Shown here: positions 38,501 through 49,104 of the stretch, in pieces
Layout: each line of letters starts with the position of its first letter
Position numbering within the stretch: position 1 is the stretch's first letter
Source of the DNA: Lingula anatina
Taxonomy: Eukaryota; Brachiopoda; Lingulata; Lingulida; Lingulidae
Direction: 5' to 3'
Length of the DNA stretch: 64,000 nt
Assembly (NCBI RefSeq): GCF_001039355.2
Contig: NW_019775469.1
Span: 62,001 to 126,000, forward strand
Made by a program: the position numbers and the translations under genes
Notes under the pieces: generated by a model
Told to the model about the DNA's origin: nothing
Databases searched by the model: none
What the model saw: only the letters and a program-made list of their open reading frames with translations

Positions 38501-41500
38501 CAAACCACTCAATAACAATTTTGAGATATTCCGAAAATTTTCAATTGCATTGCACTTGAAAACTTTGATAACACTTACTGATACCAATTCCCTTCACCTT
38601 TTTTCTTGGTTAGAAAAATACCGAATTCGAAACGTTTCATTTGTGTCTGGAACACTTTACCTGCGCAGCTTCACGAGCTGTATCCTTTGGCTCGCGCGAT
38701 TCGCCATCCGTTATCACTATAGCAACCTTTGGGACATTCTTTCGAGCTCCTTTCTCCGGCAAGAAATATTTTTCACGCACCCTTTGAATTGCTAAATGCG
38801 TATTCGTTCTCCCAGTGTTTAACTGCCGGATGTATGATAATGCCCTCCGTACATCTTTCTGTGTCTTATATGTGTTGAGATAGAAATGGTCAGTTGTGTA
38901 AGTGGCAAATGTTAAAGCTCCAATTTGTATGTCGTCTGGTCCGATTGTTAAGTCCTCCGTCACTCGGGAGAGGAATTGCAATTGCTTTTTAAAGTCTGGC
39001 TCCCATATACTTCTTGATTCGTCTATTATGAATACTATATCCAAGCGAGGGCTTTTACACAAGGCGCCTCTTGTGTTGTTTACCTGTAAGAGAGAGAAAC
39101 ATGACTGATATCAAACCGATTACACTGACAATATATCGACATATTTTCTAATAATCAGATTTCTAAAAAGAAAATGTAATGGAGAATGCTTCGACTTTTG
39201 AAATGCTCGAAAAATCTTGCATTACATTTTCCACCAAGACATAACCAATATTGACAACACGTTCGCAATTGAAGCTACCTAGTTTAGTTTCGCTAAAAGT
39301 AATGTGCTAGATGTGACTGCTGTTTGGCGTGGTAGCTTGGCATCATTCTGAATATGCCTTACTGTTAAAAAACAACAAGAAAACATTATTTTTAAAAGAA
39401 AGTATTATAGAATATTAAAAAATACCATAATCTTATTCACATATGGGTAAGATTTTAAGACATCCTTCAATTTTCAATTTCTACACTGTTCTCACTAAAT
39501 CTGATATTTTTGACCCGACAAAGCATAGTTTTCTATGAAAACACTGTAAAGGCCACATATACTTGTTTATTGCCTGAAGTTTATGCGACAATATCTCCTA
39601 TACATTTCCACTGGTTGGTCAAGGATTTTTGACCACCCATCCTTCCACCATTGCACATAAGATATTATTAATTGTTAGTTTATTAGTTGCTTTTGAGGGT
39701 TTCTGCGCCATTTTGTGTCAGACTTTTGGAATTTCCTACGTTGCTTAGAGTATATCCATCTCGCAATTTATAAAACGCGTAAAAGCAAAATGTCTACAAC
39801 AGTTTGGACAAGGCCACCACACACAAAGCACAGGCCATAGTGGGTGAGAGGGGCATGTAGTTTTAATGGCCCATCGCTGGATTGAAATAAACCACTTTAT
39901 ATACGCGACCAGCCGGTGACCGCACATGCTGTGAGTACTGTGGTGGCATCTTTTTCAGCATGCTCTCACAGCAGAGCAACACATGTTTCTAAAACACGTC
40001 AACAGTATATCATGTATGGTTGAGACTTTTAGCATAACCCCGACAAACTTGACTACACGTTACAATTGTTGCTATGTTAATGAATTTTGACTTCTCGTGT
40101 CTATTGGGTTAATTAGAATTCTCTTTAAAAGTAGTGCCTCTTACGGAATGGTACGTGATGTTTTGGTAAATTAGATGTATCCCGATTGTTATTTCTAACT
40201 TTGTTTGATGCGGGTCTTGTGGACGGATTCGCCCCGAGGAGAAACACACGTAACGTTGTATTTCCGAATCAATCCCAGTTACCAAACCCATTGAAATGCT
40301 CATATTTTCATTGTTCTTTTTTGAAAGCGATTACCGCTAACGAGCTTCATTCCAACAAGCGTAACGGCGATGGAATGTTTTGGACTCGCTTGTATGGATC
40401 ACAATGAGGGGTGAAAAGTAAGGGCCACTTCACAGTTGTTGTTCTAAGTGTTCTGGTCATCCTGAAACAACATTTACTCGGCCACGAACACGTGGTTCTC
40501 TCTTGCGTTAATAGACAGTTACACATTTCAAGAGGTTTCTAATGGATTGCTGGTAAACCTACAGTAGTAGCAGAGAACCACTTTCGTCTTTCAGCTAAAA
40601 TACAACGAGCAAAGTGTCACTCTTTTATCCAAGGCGCTTAATGCTTCGTGCTTTATTCTGCTACCAAAGGCTTTTGTGTCTAACAGGAGCGGGGATCATA
40701 ACTAACTTTTACAAAGTGATTGGTTCAATTATAAAATTTTCGTTTTCCCGAATTTTAAGCAAGGATATTAGGCCTACCAATGCTGTAAAAACATGAATAC
40801 AGCTTTATCAAAAAATTTAAGATCCCGCGGAGTGTGTAATCAGAACCAGCAGATGGTTTTGATTGCCTGGACTGACAATAACATTACATACCGTAAATTA
40901 AGACCACGTGTTGACCACACTATAGATCGGACCTCAGTATCGTATTTTTAACTGACTCCAGGTGAGATAAATGAGAACTGACCAGTAAAGCCCCCCTCTG
41001 TCTGCAATATGCTATCGTGTTTGGCAATGCAATAACCGGCTTTTCTCCGCTTACATAATCTGCCTCGTGCCGCGAACCTCCCTCAGCCGTGAAGGTCCCG
41101 CTCACACCGGTGGTTATTAAGATCTCGGTGAGATGTGTGTACGTGTTCGCAATCTTCAAATGTTTTTTTTTCTTTACGGACTAGGTTAAGCCAAATGCAC
41201 TTCAAACATTGCATTGGCCATTGCTACTGCATAACAATGATACAATTCTGGCATTTTTGTACTTCTTAGAAAAAAAAAACACACGTGCACACACACTCAC
41301 ACATAGTAAAAAAATCAAACACGTATAACAAAACTTACTACCACTGGCAAAGAAACTTCTTCGAGGAATATCTCATATCTAACAAGCTAGATATCCAGTG
41401 CGTCGCGTTTAAATAAAATTTTCATATTCATATTTGATGTTAATCGCATTTTCTTTCTTGGCTTTTATCTGGGTAATAGTAAGTGAAAAACGATGACGTG

Positions 41501-43623
41501 CAATGAAATCATAATGATGAAAACGCCTTACGCCGAATTAGAACATTATTCACTGATGGGATCGAGATTATGTTAAATGTGAAAAAAGTTCAGAGTTTAG
41601 AAACACTCTTGTACTCCTGGACAGGAGTTGAATTGGGTATGCAATAATGAAGTAAATTTGGTTTAAATCATGTTTAACACTGATTGGTTACGACACTCAG
41701 ACAGTTCCAGTGTGGTTTATGGAGTGTTTTAATAGGAAAAGAATCTCGTGCACACTTTTGAACTGGTTAAATAAGATTATTTTACGATATAGAAATTCTT
41801 TGGAATTTCTATACAGAACGGTTTCGTGCCTAGTTTCTTGAATATCAATTTGCTGACACCAAGCATAAGCATATGCAAGATATTCCTATAATCATTTATA
41901 AAGGAGGTAGATGTGAAAATACCAGTAGTCTGAAATCCCTTTCTCGTCTATGGGAACGTTTTCTAAAGGAAGTTCCAATTATTCTTAACTGCCTTGCAAT
42001 TCTATAAGTGATATATCAGTGCTTTGTTTTTGTTGCCCTTTTCTGTTTCACAAGATAATCGTAAATGGTTGTTTAACTGCGGAACACACGATAAGATCCC
42101 ATGGTTAATTTGCAGCCAATTGAGGTCCCCCGCCACGTGTACTTTGAAAATAGCAAGTTTTAAGTTTCCTTTTAACGAGATGGTGCATTGAATTTTTGTT
42201 GCCTTGAATCTTCCCACTTACCTTTCAGATGTCCAATTATTGCATGTATTTTTAAAACATATAATTTATTAACTATACTTTTCCCTAACGAAATTATTAC
42301 CACTTCTCAGATGTTATTGCATTAATCCACAATGCAAATTTCCAAAGAAAACGTTTAAGGGAAGTCGTGAAATAACAGATTTAAATAATCTTAAGTTTTC
42401 TTTTCATATTCTATAATTGGTAAGTGAGTACTAAAATTGTCAAACCTCTGAGCTAATGGGAAAATCTGTTCTTTATATTATGCCGCCTTTAATAATTCTA
42501 TACCGGGTTGAGCGTTAATTAATATCGCGGCATTTCGATGCAATCATGTCATAGCTCTCTATTGTTCCATTGCATGTATGAGTACAAAATATGTTTCTTT
42601 TTCGTTTTCTTTTTGCCGATAATAGCCTTTCACCTGATACTTGTAAGTTTTACTCATTTTAGGATTAAATTTTCCAGACTAAACTTGGGTTACCCCACCA
42701 GGAGTGCCACGGAGCCATTTTGATAATCCTCCATGTTCTATCAGATATGGGAATCCAAAATTTTACTGACACCATCCCTTATCGGTTGCTGGTGTGAAAA
42801 AGTATCGCAGCGTCAGAATCATCAATTCCCAGCAACACATAACTTATAGTACACGTATATGTCATTTGCATGGAGAGAAAACTCACTGAACCTTGAAATG
42901 AATAAACGAACCACTTCCTTCTTGTTAGAAGCAAGCGATTATTTGAAGTGACGACGTCGTTATGTCAAATTATTTCTGAGGGACCCTTAAGACCCCGAAC
43001 GCTATTAGACAGTAGGCGCGCATAAGCTCACGCCCAAAATTCTTGACAATCGCATCCAACATACATAAAAAAAGCGAAATATAATTTGGCAATCCTTAAA
43101 CCAGAAATGAAAAAGGTACTCGTCAACAGATGGGTTAAGAGTCAGTGTTGCCTGTGTCTTCGATAATGTACAAATTATGTCTAGGTTAGAAGAATAGGTA
43201 TGCATTTGGAATTGTGAGTGCCTAACTGAATTATGTGGCATTGCCGAGGTTTCTTTGGCCGCGGAAGTTTCAAAACAAAAGTACGAATGATATGAAAATA
43301 CAAGGACAAAGTTCAGCGTCGTTATTTTAAATCAGTTTTTTGGTTTATTTTTAACAAAGCCAGAAAGAAGTCTTGTTTCTTAGATACATTTCTGATATCG
43401 AAAAGCTTTAGGTCTAGTCTCAGCGGCAGCCGGCATTAAGCCGATGTGTACAAGAATACCGTTTAAGAACTTGTTCAACGCAATTACTTACCTCGAGGTA
43501 GATTTTCTGGTGGTCACCGAGTTGTCCACTGCACACCTTGACCCATGACAACACCAAAAACGCGCCGATTACACCGGAAAACATCCTATCCGCGCCCCAG
43601 CGCGATCGTGCCCGACTCAGCAT
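27372..43623 (-). CDS. Gene A: secreted multidomain vWA/TSP1 protein, complete
   Basis: Twenty-four exons join to an open frame of 1,412 aa from ATG 43584, or 1,425 aa from ATG 43623; both have an A or G at -3. Order: signal peptide, vWA1, TSP1 x2, vWA2, TSP1 x13, an 11-residue linker, vWA3, basic end. Exons: 43623-43492, 39083-38661, 38393-38216, 37519-37340, 37071-36910, 36704-36298, 36058-35878, 35405-35256, 34832-34677, 34148-33996, 33645-33493, 33123-32971, 32604-32452, 32149-31997, 31558-31406, 31168-31016, 30328-30176, 29893-29741, 29507-29355, 29108-28950, 28678-28646, 28467-28225, 27904-27578, 27388-27372. No membrane segment is seen after the signal peptide. Tandem TSP1 with vWA is known from extracellular adhesion and matrix proteins; a matrix, mucus or biomineral role is inference. 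A tandem paralogue lies upstream. Confidence 0.88.
28646..28678 (-). CDS. Gene A 33-bp linker exon
   Basis: Between TTTCAG and GTAAGT this phase 1-1 exon reads LPAPLPRDARD, a Pro-rich flexible linker joining the last TSP1 to vWA3. Gene B has a 15-bp exon at the matching place (49331-49345), which supports both. Confidence 0.75.
28950..35405 (-). CDS. Gene A TSP1 repeats 3-15 (thirteen exons)
   Basis: Each repeat is one exon, always entered and left in phase 1. Lengths are 150, 156, then ten of exactly 153, then 159 bp. Most contain WxxWxxC, CSxTCG and a (P/S)GxDC box with six cysteines. Variants: the first (35405-35256) lacks the first of the usual tryptophans and has CSKTCDGG; 34148-33996 has CSETCDEG and 32149-31997 has CSVTCDSG, each with the Gly of the fucosylation motif replaced by Asp. 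The last (29108-28950) ends CPE and leads into the linker exon. The acceptor of 30328-30176 is AAG rather than CAG/TAG. Confidence 0.9.
32166..32206. repeat. (AAT)n microsatellite
   Basis: About 13 AAT units lie next to the acceptor of exon 32149-31997. A related short ATT tract (31565-31612) flanks the acceptor of the next exon, 31558-31406. Confidence 0.95.
35486..35533. repeat. (AAAT)n microsatellite
   Basis: About 12 AAAT units are directly visible, in the gene A intron before TSP1 repeat 3. Confidence 0.95.
35878..36704 (-). CDS. Gene A vWA domain 2 (two exons)
   Basis: Exons 36704-36298 and 36058-35878. The MIDAS motif is VDESTS (Asp361, Ser363, Ser365), with VVITDGKS later. Sequence and intron position closely match vWA1 (for example KQLxFLSRxTED and QIGxLTFAT), so one arose from the other by internal duplication. 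It leads directly into the long TSP1 array. Confidence 0.9.
36910..37519 (-). CDS. Gene A TSP1 repeats 1-2
   Basis: Two phase 1-1 exons (37519-37340, 180 bp; 37071-36910, 162 bp) lie between vWA1 and vWA2. Repeat 1 has WGAWSQWTECSKTCGGG, with both the C-mannosylation-type WxxW and the O-fucosylation-type CSKTCG motif. Repeat 2 has WTTWSPWSPCPVTCGQG, six cysteines and a PGVDC box. Repeat 1 carries an N-terminal extension (QESQALSDVAST). Confidence 0.9.
38216..39083 (-). CDS. Gene A vWA domain 1 (two exons)
   Basis: Exons 39083-38661 and 38393-38216 encode a complete vWA fold. LDIVFIIDESRS carries the MIDAS DxSxS motif (Asp52, Ser54, Ser56 from the shorter start), and VPKVAIVITDGES supplies the later MIDAS Asp. 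The domain ends with the typical GVGRKFSIKELNAIAS helix and strand. The intron is phase 0 after EAAQ, the same place as in vWA2. Complete MIDAS residues predict divalent-metal-dependent ligand binding. Confidence 0.9.
39084..43491. other. Gene A intron 1 (4.4 kb)
   Basis: No exon or recognised element was found. It is AT-rich with a few CpG-containing patches (about 40900-41150). First introns of this size often hold enhancers, but nothing specific is visible. Confidence 0.5.
43492..43623 (-). CDS. Gene A exon 1, signal peptide
   Basis: From the ATG at 43584 the exon reads MFSGVIGAFLVLSWVKVCSG, a hydrophobic signal peptide likely cut after CSG, then QLGDHQKIYLE, then GAG|GTAAGT. The upstream in-frame ATG at 43623 adds 13 residues (MLSRARSRWGADR), giving a basic n-region. 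The exon sits in a GC- and CpG-rich patch (about 43540-43720) that contrasts with the AT-rich surroundings and probably marks the promoter. The frame joins the first vWA exon in phase 0 across a 4.4-kb intron. Confidence 0.85.
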
Positions 43624-46600
43624 GCCGACTCGACCCTGGGCGTGGGGCTCAACGCATAAATCAGCCCCCGACTTCTGCCTTCCCGCGCCCGAGTGAATGG
43701 CAAAGCTTGGGAAGAGGGGCAGCTTTGACACCAAGGCAGGTTGACTTAAGAGGCAGAAGGTTTAATAAGATTCACCAAAGTGAGGTGATGATGTTTGACA
43801 TCTGACCCGTTAGGGTGCGCGCCATATGTGTTAGGATTGCGTTTGGGGTGGGCAACGAGAGGGGCTACCCACGTGTACGCGATTAAAAGCGGGGAATGCT
43901 TCATGGATTATATCTGAGACGTCTACTTTTATTTTAATTCGTTAATGGATCACTTAGTGCGGTCTCTCTGCGTGAAATAGTTCAGTAAAGTATCATCGTG
44001 TCACTGAAAGGGAAGTGGACACACCGAAAGACGGCTTTTGTGGAAGAGAAAAAAATCTCATGGATAGCGCAGTGTTAAAGTCCCTTGGTTTTACTGTTTC
44101 ATTCATTCATGGCCATTGTCGCAATATTTTCTCCTAAGTCGCTTCTGTTATGTGTTTCAAAACATGCATGCATCTTGAGTTCGAATATACGGCTGACGTG
44201 TAATCATATTTGACGAACGGGTGAATTTGGGTCTTTTTTTTGTGCTGTGAATTTTTTTTCATGTGCATTTGCTCCGCGCGCCATGGTATTTTTTAATCCA
44301 AGAGTTTTCATTCAGGGTTACGCAGTAGATAAACATTCCGATCTGCAACATCAAATAGATGAATAAAAATGAACGTTGTGTGGCGCACGTGTTATAAGGA
44401 TACCTCATACGGTTTTAGTTTAAAAAATTATCCCGCATTTAAGTCGTTTACGATTAAATGAAAAATATTAAACAAACTTCAGAAAGGACGCTTAATGGCT
44501 TACAAGAAAATTTAATTGATTAGGGTACACTGCCTTTTGATGGATGTTTTAACCATCTGTTTTTATATTATTTCAAATAACGTCAGAAATTCACCGAACA
44601 TCGTATTGAGTGAAAATTTCATTTGTTTGTTGATGTTGAGGTCGACACACTCTGGACACAATTCGTACATGTATCCGTTACACCAACAAGCTATTAAATT
44701 TGTGACTTGTGATTCTGCGGATATAGTGATCAAAACGTTGATGATGAAGATGAGATGTGCGTCAGTTGACCTGTAATAAGCACAATCCTTACTTAACGTG
44801 ACTGTAAATTTTGCCATGCGCTTTTAACAAGCAGCTCTCAGTTCTGTTTGACGGAAATAGAAAATAAGGAAGTTGCAAGGCCGTTTTGTAGGCATCTGTA
44901 AATTATTTCCCTCGATATTTTCATATGTTGGAAGCGAAATGTGGTAGAAATATGTACAGAGATGAATATAAGAAGCATTGTGAATGTCTCAGTACTAGCA
45001 GCACGGAAATGAATGCAGTAGTCACAATTCATTTGTTCATATGATTTTTTTGGTATGTTTGACCTAGATTAGCATAATGGCCAATGATTAATTCCAGTTA
45101 TCCAAAAATAATTGCAAATTATTAATTGCAGAGAATAAAAACTAGATGGCGAATTAAAGCCAGCTATTGATACAAAAAAAAATATATAAGCACCACGATT
45201 TCGCCCCCCCCCTCCCCCCACTGTAAGTTCTCAATGCCAAATGCTCATGTAACCCAAATTTATATGTTATATAGGCCTTGTGTTATCAGTATTGCAGTTA
45301 GACAGACGAGCGAGTCTATGAATGCAAACACATGTAATACTTAATTACTATTATTCAATAATGTAACTGATTTTTATAAGAGAAAAGAAAAGTAAAATTC
45401 ATTTGGATCAAAAGTGAGGATAAGTGCAAGTCATGCGAGAGAGCCCCTTCTTTAAACGATTTCGGACGCATTTCAAGCATTCCCTCGAGTTGTTTTTTCA
45501 AGCGTTGTTACATAACATTTCCATTGGTAACATTTGGCACTGCTAACATTGAGCCAGACAGTCCCTACGCAGATCTCATAGCTCAAGAAAGGGTCATGTT
45601 ATTACTATTTATTTCAAGATACGCCAACTTTCATATATTTTACACTTCAACATGAAATAAAAGTAGCTTCGGCACAGTAAAATAACGCCAATAGTCGTTA
45701 CCTTTAACTTCTGAGCAAACGTCCGCTGGGTCATATAGTTAGCGCTTTAATCAGGAAATCTGTGAAATCAAATCCAAAACGTTTTATTTGATTTGCATTA
45801 TTTATGGGCCCCTTAACCAGTGAACCTTCGGGTAAACATAAATTTTGTTGTAATCTTTGGTCGTTATTTAGCTTCACGTTTTTTATTCTATGATGAACGT
45901 GTGTTTGCGCTCCTTTGTGACAAGAAAAAAAGACCAGTTAACGTCCTTTCAAAGTTGAACCCATCTATCTGCTGTTGCTTCGAGAAGTAAGCTTCGACCA
46001 TAATATAGAAACAAATCTCCATTTTGTCACACATTACATAGAGCTAATGATGCACGAGTGGCTTGGACTTCATTCAATTTTAAGGAAAAGGCAAATTATT
46101 GTCTAGACATGGATGGTGATAAGATCGATCGTATTGCATTTTTTTCTTTCTTTTTTCATATTTCAAGTGCAATCTCTAAATGGTCTGTTTTACTTTTTAC
46201 TCCGACAGACAACTAAGAGTTCAGTATGCATCGTCATCTTTACCATCTCTAAATTCAAATTAATACTTCAAAGGCTTGGAATAGAGTTCTTTCCGCCGAG
46301 ACAGACTTATCTTAATCACAGAATTAGTTAACTGGAACCCGATCACGCTCCTCAATTTAATGTAATTGGAGTTTTGAAGATATTTGCGGTCCATTACCGT
46401 ACGTATTAAGGCAACGTACTTTGATGACAGCACCCAAATTTTCCCTTTTCTCTTATTTAGTGAATGTATCGCGCTGTTTGAATATTGCATCGATACATTA
46501 TCATACAGGAAACATGTTGTTACTGATAAGTGCGTAATATTGGTGTGAGGAATATGCAACAAACAGCAGTGAAAAAGCTGTGTTTTGTTATGGGAGTAAT

Positions 46601-48214
46601 ACCAGAATAATGTATGGCTAAAAGAAGAATATCTTGTTCATCATTTAATGTATTAGGACATTAGTGTATCATGTAAACATTAAGACTTAAAATTCGTTAC
46701 TGCCAAAATTCTTGGCACAATTTAAATAAACCAAAAACTATTTGATCGTGAAACATTTATTCATGTTCATTCATACACGTAAGAATGCTCATTTATTGCT
46801 GCTGAAGTGAAACCAAACACTTTTGCAATGAAGAAAAATCCAAATAAGAAAGTGACTGTGTATTTAACTCACATTGCAACAAAATCTCACAAGCGTCTTG
46901 GTAATTGTAACGAGAATTATCATTGGGAACTGCTTCCCTGGTGCATATATTTCGACAATTTTGATTGGTTAGGCAAATGTCATAACCAGCTGACGTTTTA
47001 TCAAACCGACTCGTCTGCCCTTTAAAACAATCAAGTACTGCTAAACGTCAATAGCATACTACCCGTTTTGTTGGTAATATATCTCCTTTAAATGTGCACT
47101 GGTGTGCTCACTATATCACAAAGAACCCCTGCATTGAAAATATAAATCAGAGAAAGTCCCATCGTTTCAGTGGTACTGAACATCCGGGTCCTTTGCATCA
47201 ATATCTACACGATCAAGCATTAAACGAATATGTTAGTTTCTACATTGATTCCCCGTAATGTTTAAGATAACATCAATCGCAAAAATGAAAGAAAGACCTT
47301 TCAAGTTATCACAAACAATGAAGGCATTAATATACAATTTCAGTTTTGCACCCGCGAAGAACCTTCTCGTTATCTGTGTAAACTACAAATGAAGAACAAA
47401 GTTCACTATCTTTTGTACAGTGCTATTGTCCAACGATTCACATTGTATGCGGATACAGCCAATTAGGCGTACGCCACTGTACTATCGCTGGGTTCAAACT
47501 ATGGATTTTGATAATGAAGATTTGATTACAGTACTTTACCAAACAAGGTTATATTCAGTTAACCATGAAATACGCCCGTGGTTTCTAACAAAAAGTAAAC
47601 AAATGGATGCATATTTCCGGTAGGCCTAAATGTTCTTTTGTACAAGTGCAGAAGTCCAACTGTATTTCACATTATTGATATAAAAATCCACCATGCTGTA
47701 CAAAGAACACCCATATTTGGAGGTTATTCTATTTCTTGTAGTTTCTCCTATTGTATGTTTTGTATAATATCATTTTCCAGTCTCTCTTGAAAAAAACCTG
47801 TTATACATCCCAAATCGAAGATACGCCTGGTTCCTTCACATTAAGATGTTTCTGCATCCTACGTTGTGATTTTTGGTCAACTTATAACTTTCTCCTCATT
47901 AGACCTAAAATAATAACAAACAGCTTTAAACGCACAGTAATGCCTGACATAGCGCTCAAAGGAAAACTGTTAAAACACTGTAGCAGCCTACTTGAACTTT
48001 TCAACTTGGTATTTATAACATGCAAGTAAAAAATTAAAGTAAAATTTACACAATACAATAGGTGGCGCTATGCAGTTACTCTATTCCATTCGAAATCAAA
48101 GATGGTTTTTGACATTCAATATACAACACAATACCGACAGAGTTAAAGAAAAGGTGAACCACAACATATATCTATCTCTTGCTAAATAAATATATCAATA
48201 AACTGTAAACTTAC
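43624..48214. other. Intergenic between genes A and B, with gene B's unresolved last exon
   Basis: The right edge should contain the last short coding exon and 3' UTR of gene B. One candidate is acceptor ATAG at 48081-48084 followed by AG-TAA, giving ...CTQ and stop, but support is weak. The left edge is the gene A promoter, GC- and CpG-rich just upstream of 43620. No other gene is supported; a C run lies near 45205-45221. Confidence 0.4.
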
Positions 48215-48799
48215 GTGTGCAGATGTTATTTCGTAGCTGCTTTCTCATTTCTTCTATATTGGGCGCGCTGCCGTCTTTCATCTTGTACATGTGCATTTGA
48301 CGGGGCTCATCCGCCATGAACTGCATTTTGAAGTCGTCGATATTGGGACTCATGGCAACGACAAAAAGCTCGATGTTATTCTGCTTAGCCTTCATGATCT
48401 CGTCCATGGTTTTGTATGTAAGTTTGGCATCGTCGTCGACGACCAGGACGCCGATTTTCCTTGCACCGGCTCTGGCACCGTTTGCTGGATCGAAGTAGGA
48501 TGTGCGCATGGTTTCAAGCATTGGCTGGACAACTTCGTCTCCTGTAAAAAAATCAATTGAGAACTCTTACAAAATGTCACAGTCACCAGAAATATGAACA
48601 TCTTCAGCTCCTGTAAAAAAAATCAATTGAGGACTCTTACAAAATGTCACAGTCACCAGAAATATGAACATTTTATACTGCTCACATAAATTCCCCGAAA
48701 TCCCCAATCTATGTCGTAGGCAACTTGATTACATTTCTTTAACATTTTTATTGAAAAAAAAAATTGCAGTGGACTGAATATTGGTCTACGGGTGGAATC

Positions 48800-48836
<37 letters not shown>

Positions 48837-49104
48837 TCTGAAACATGGAGACTTCTCGTGCCTGGGAGATTATGCAAATGCTCCGACATGGCGGCCTTAT
48901 CCTTGTACGTGTTCAGGAAGAAGCCCATCTTTGCCAGGCACTTGTTGGAGACCACTGCAGCTTGAACCTTTCCACCTTCAATTGGCAGGTCCGAGATGAC
49001 ATCCTCAATGAATTTCACGGCCTTGTTCCCTTTCACACCACCGAAGTTCATGCTGTCAGACACGAATGCTATGTCACCCTCGTCCAGTTCTTCGCAGCAA
49101 GGGT
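48215..49104 (-). CDS. Gene B C-terminal vWA domain (two exons)
   Basis: Exons 49104-48862 (243 bp) and 48541-48215 (327 bp). The first strand is GDIAFVSDSMNFGG: as in gene A vWA3, MIDAS DxSxS is lost (DSMNF) and the later loop reads VDDDAK. The intron between them begins with GC (CCAG|GCACGAG), where gene A has GT. The acceptor of the second exon lies in a tandem duplication. The domain ends RNNICT with a phase-1 donor, so a further short exon must follow. Confidence 0.85.

Noticed and set aside
43545-43805. Plus-strand frame opposite the gene A signal peptide
   Set aside because: Antisense shadow of a GC-rich exon and promoter; the minus-strand frame has a signal peptide and a donor that fits the next exon.
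48781-48999. Frames with Arg-Glu or Leu-Ser repeats near 48.8 kb
   Set aside because: Translation of the GA microsatellite in the gene B intron, joined to antisense vWA sequence.
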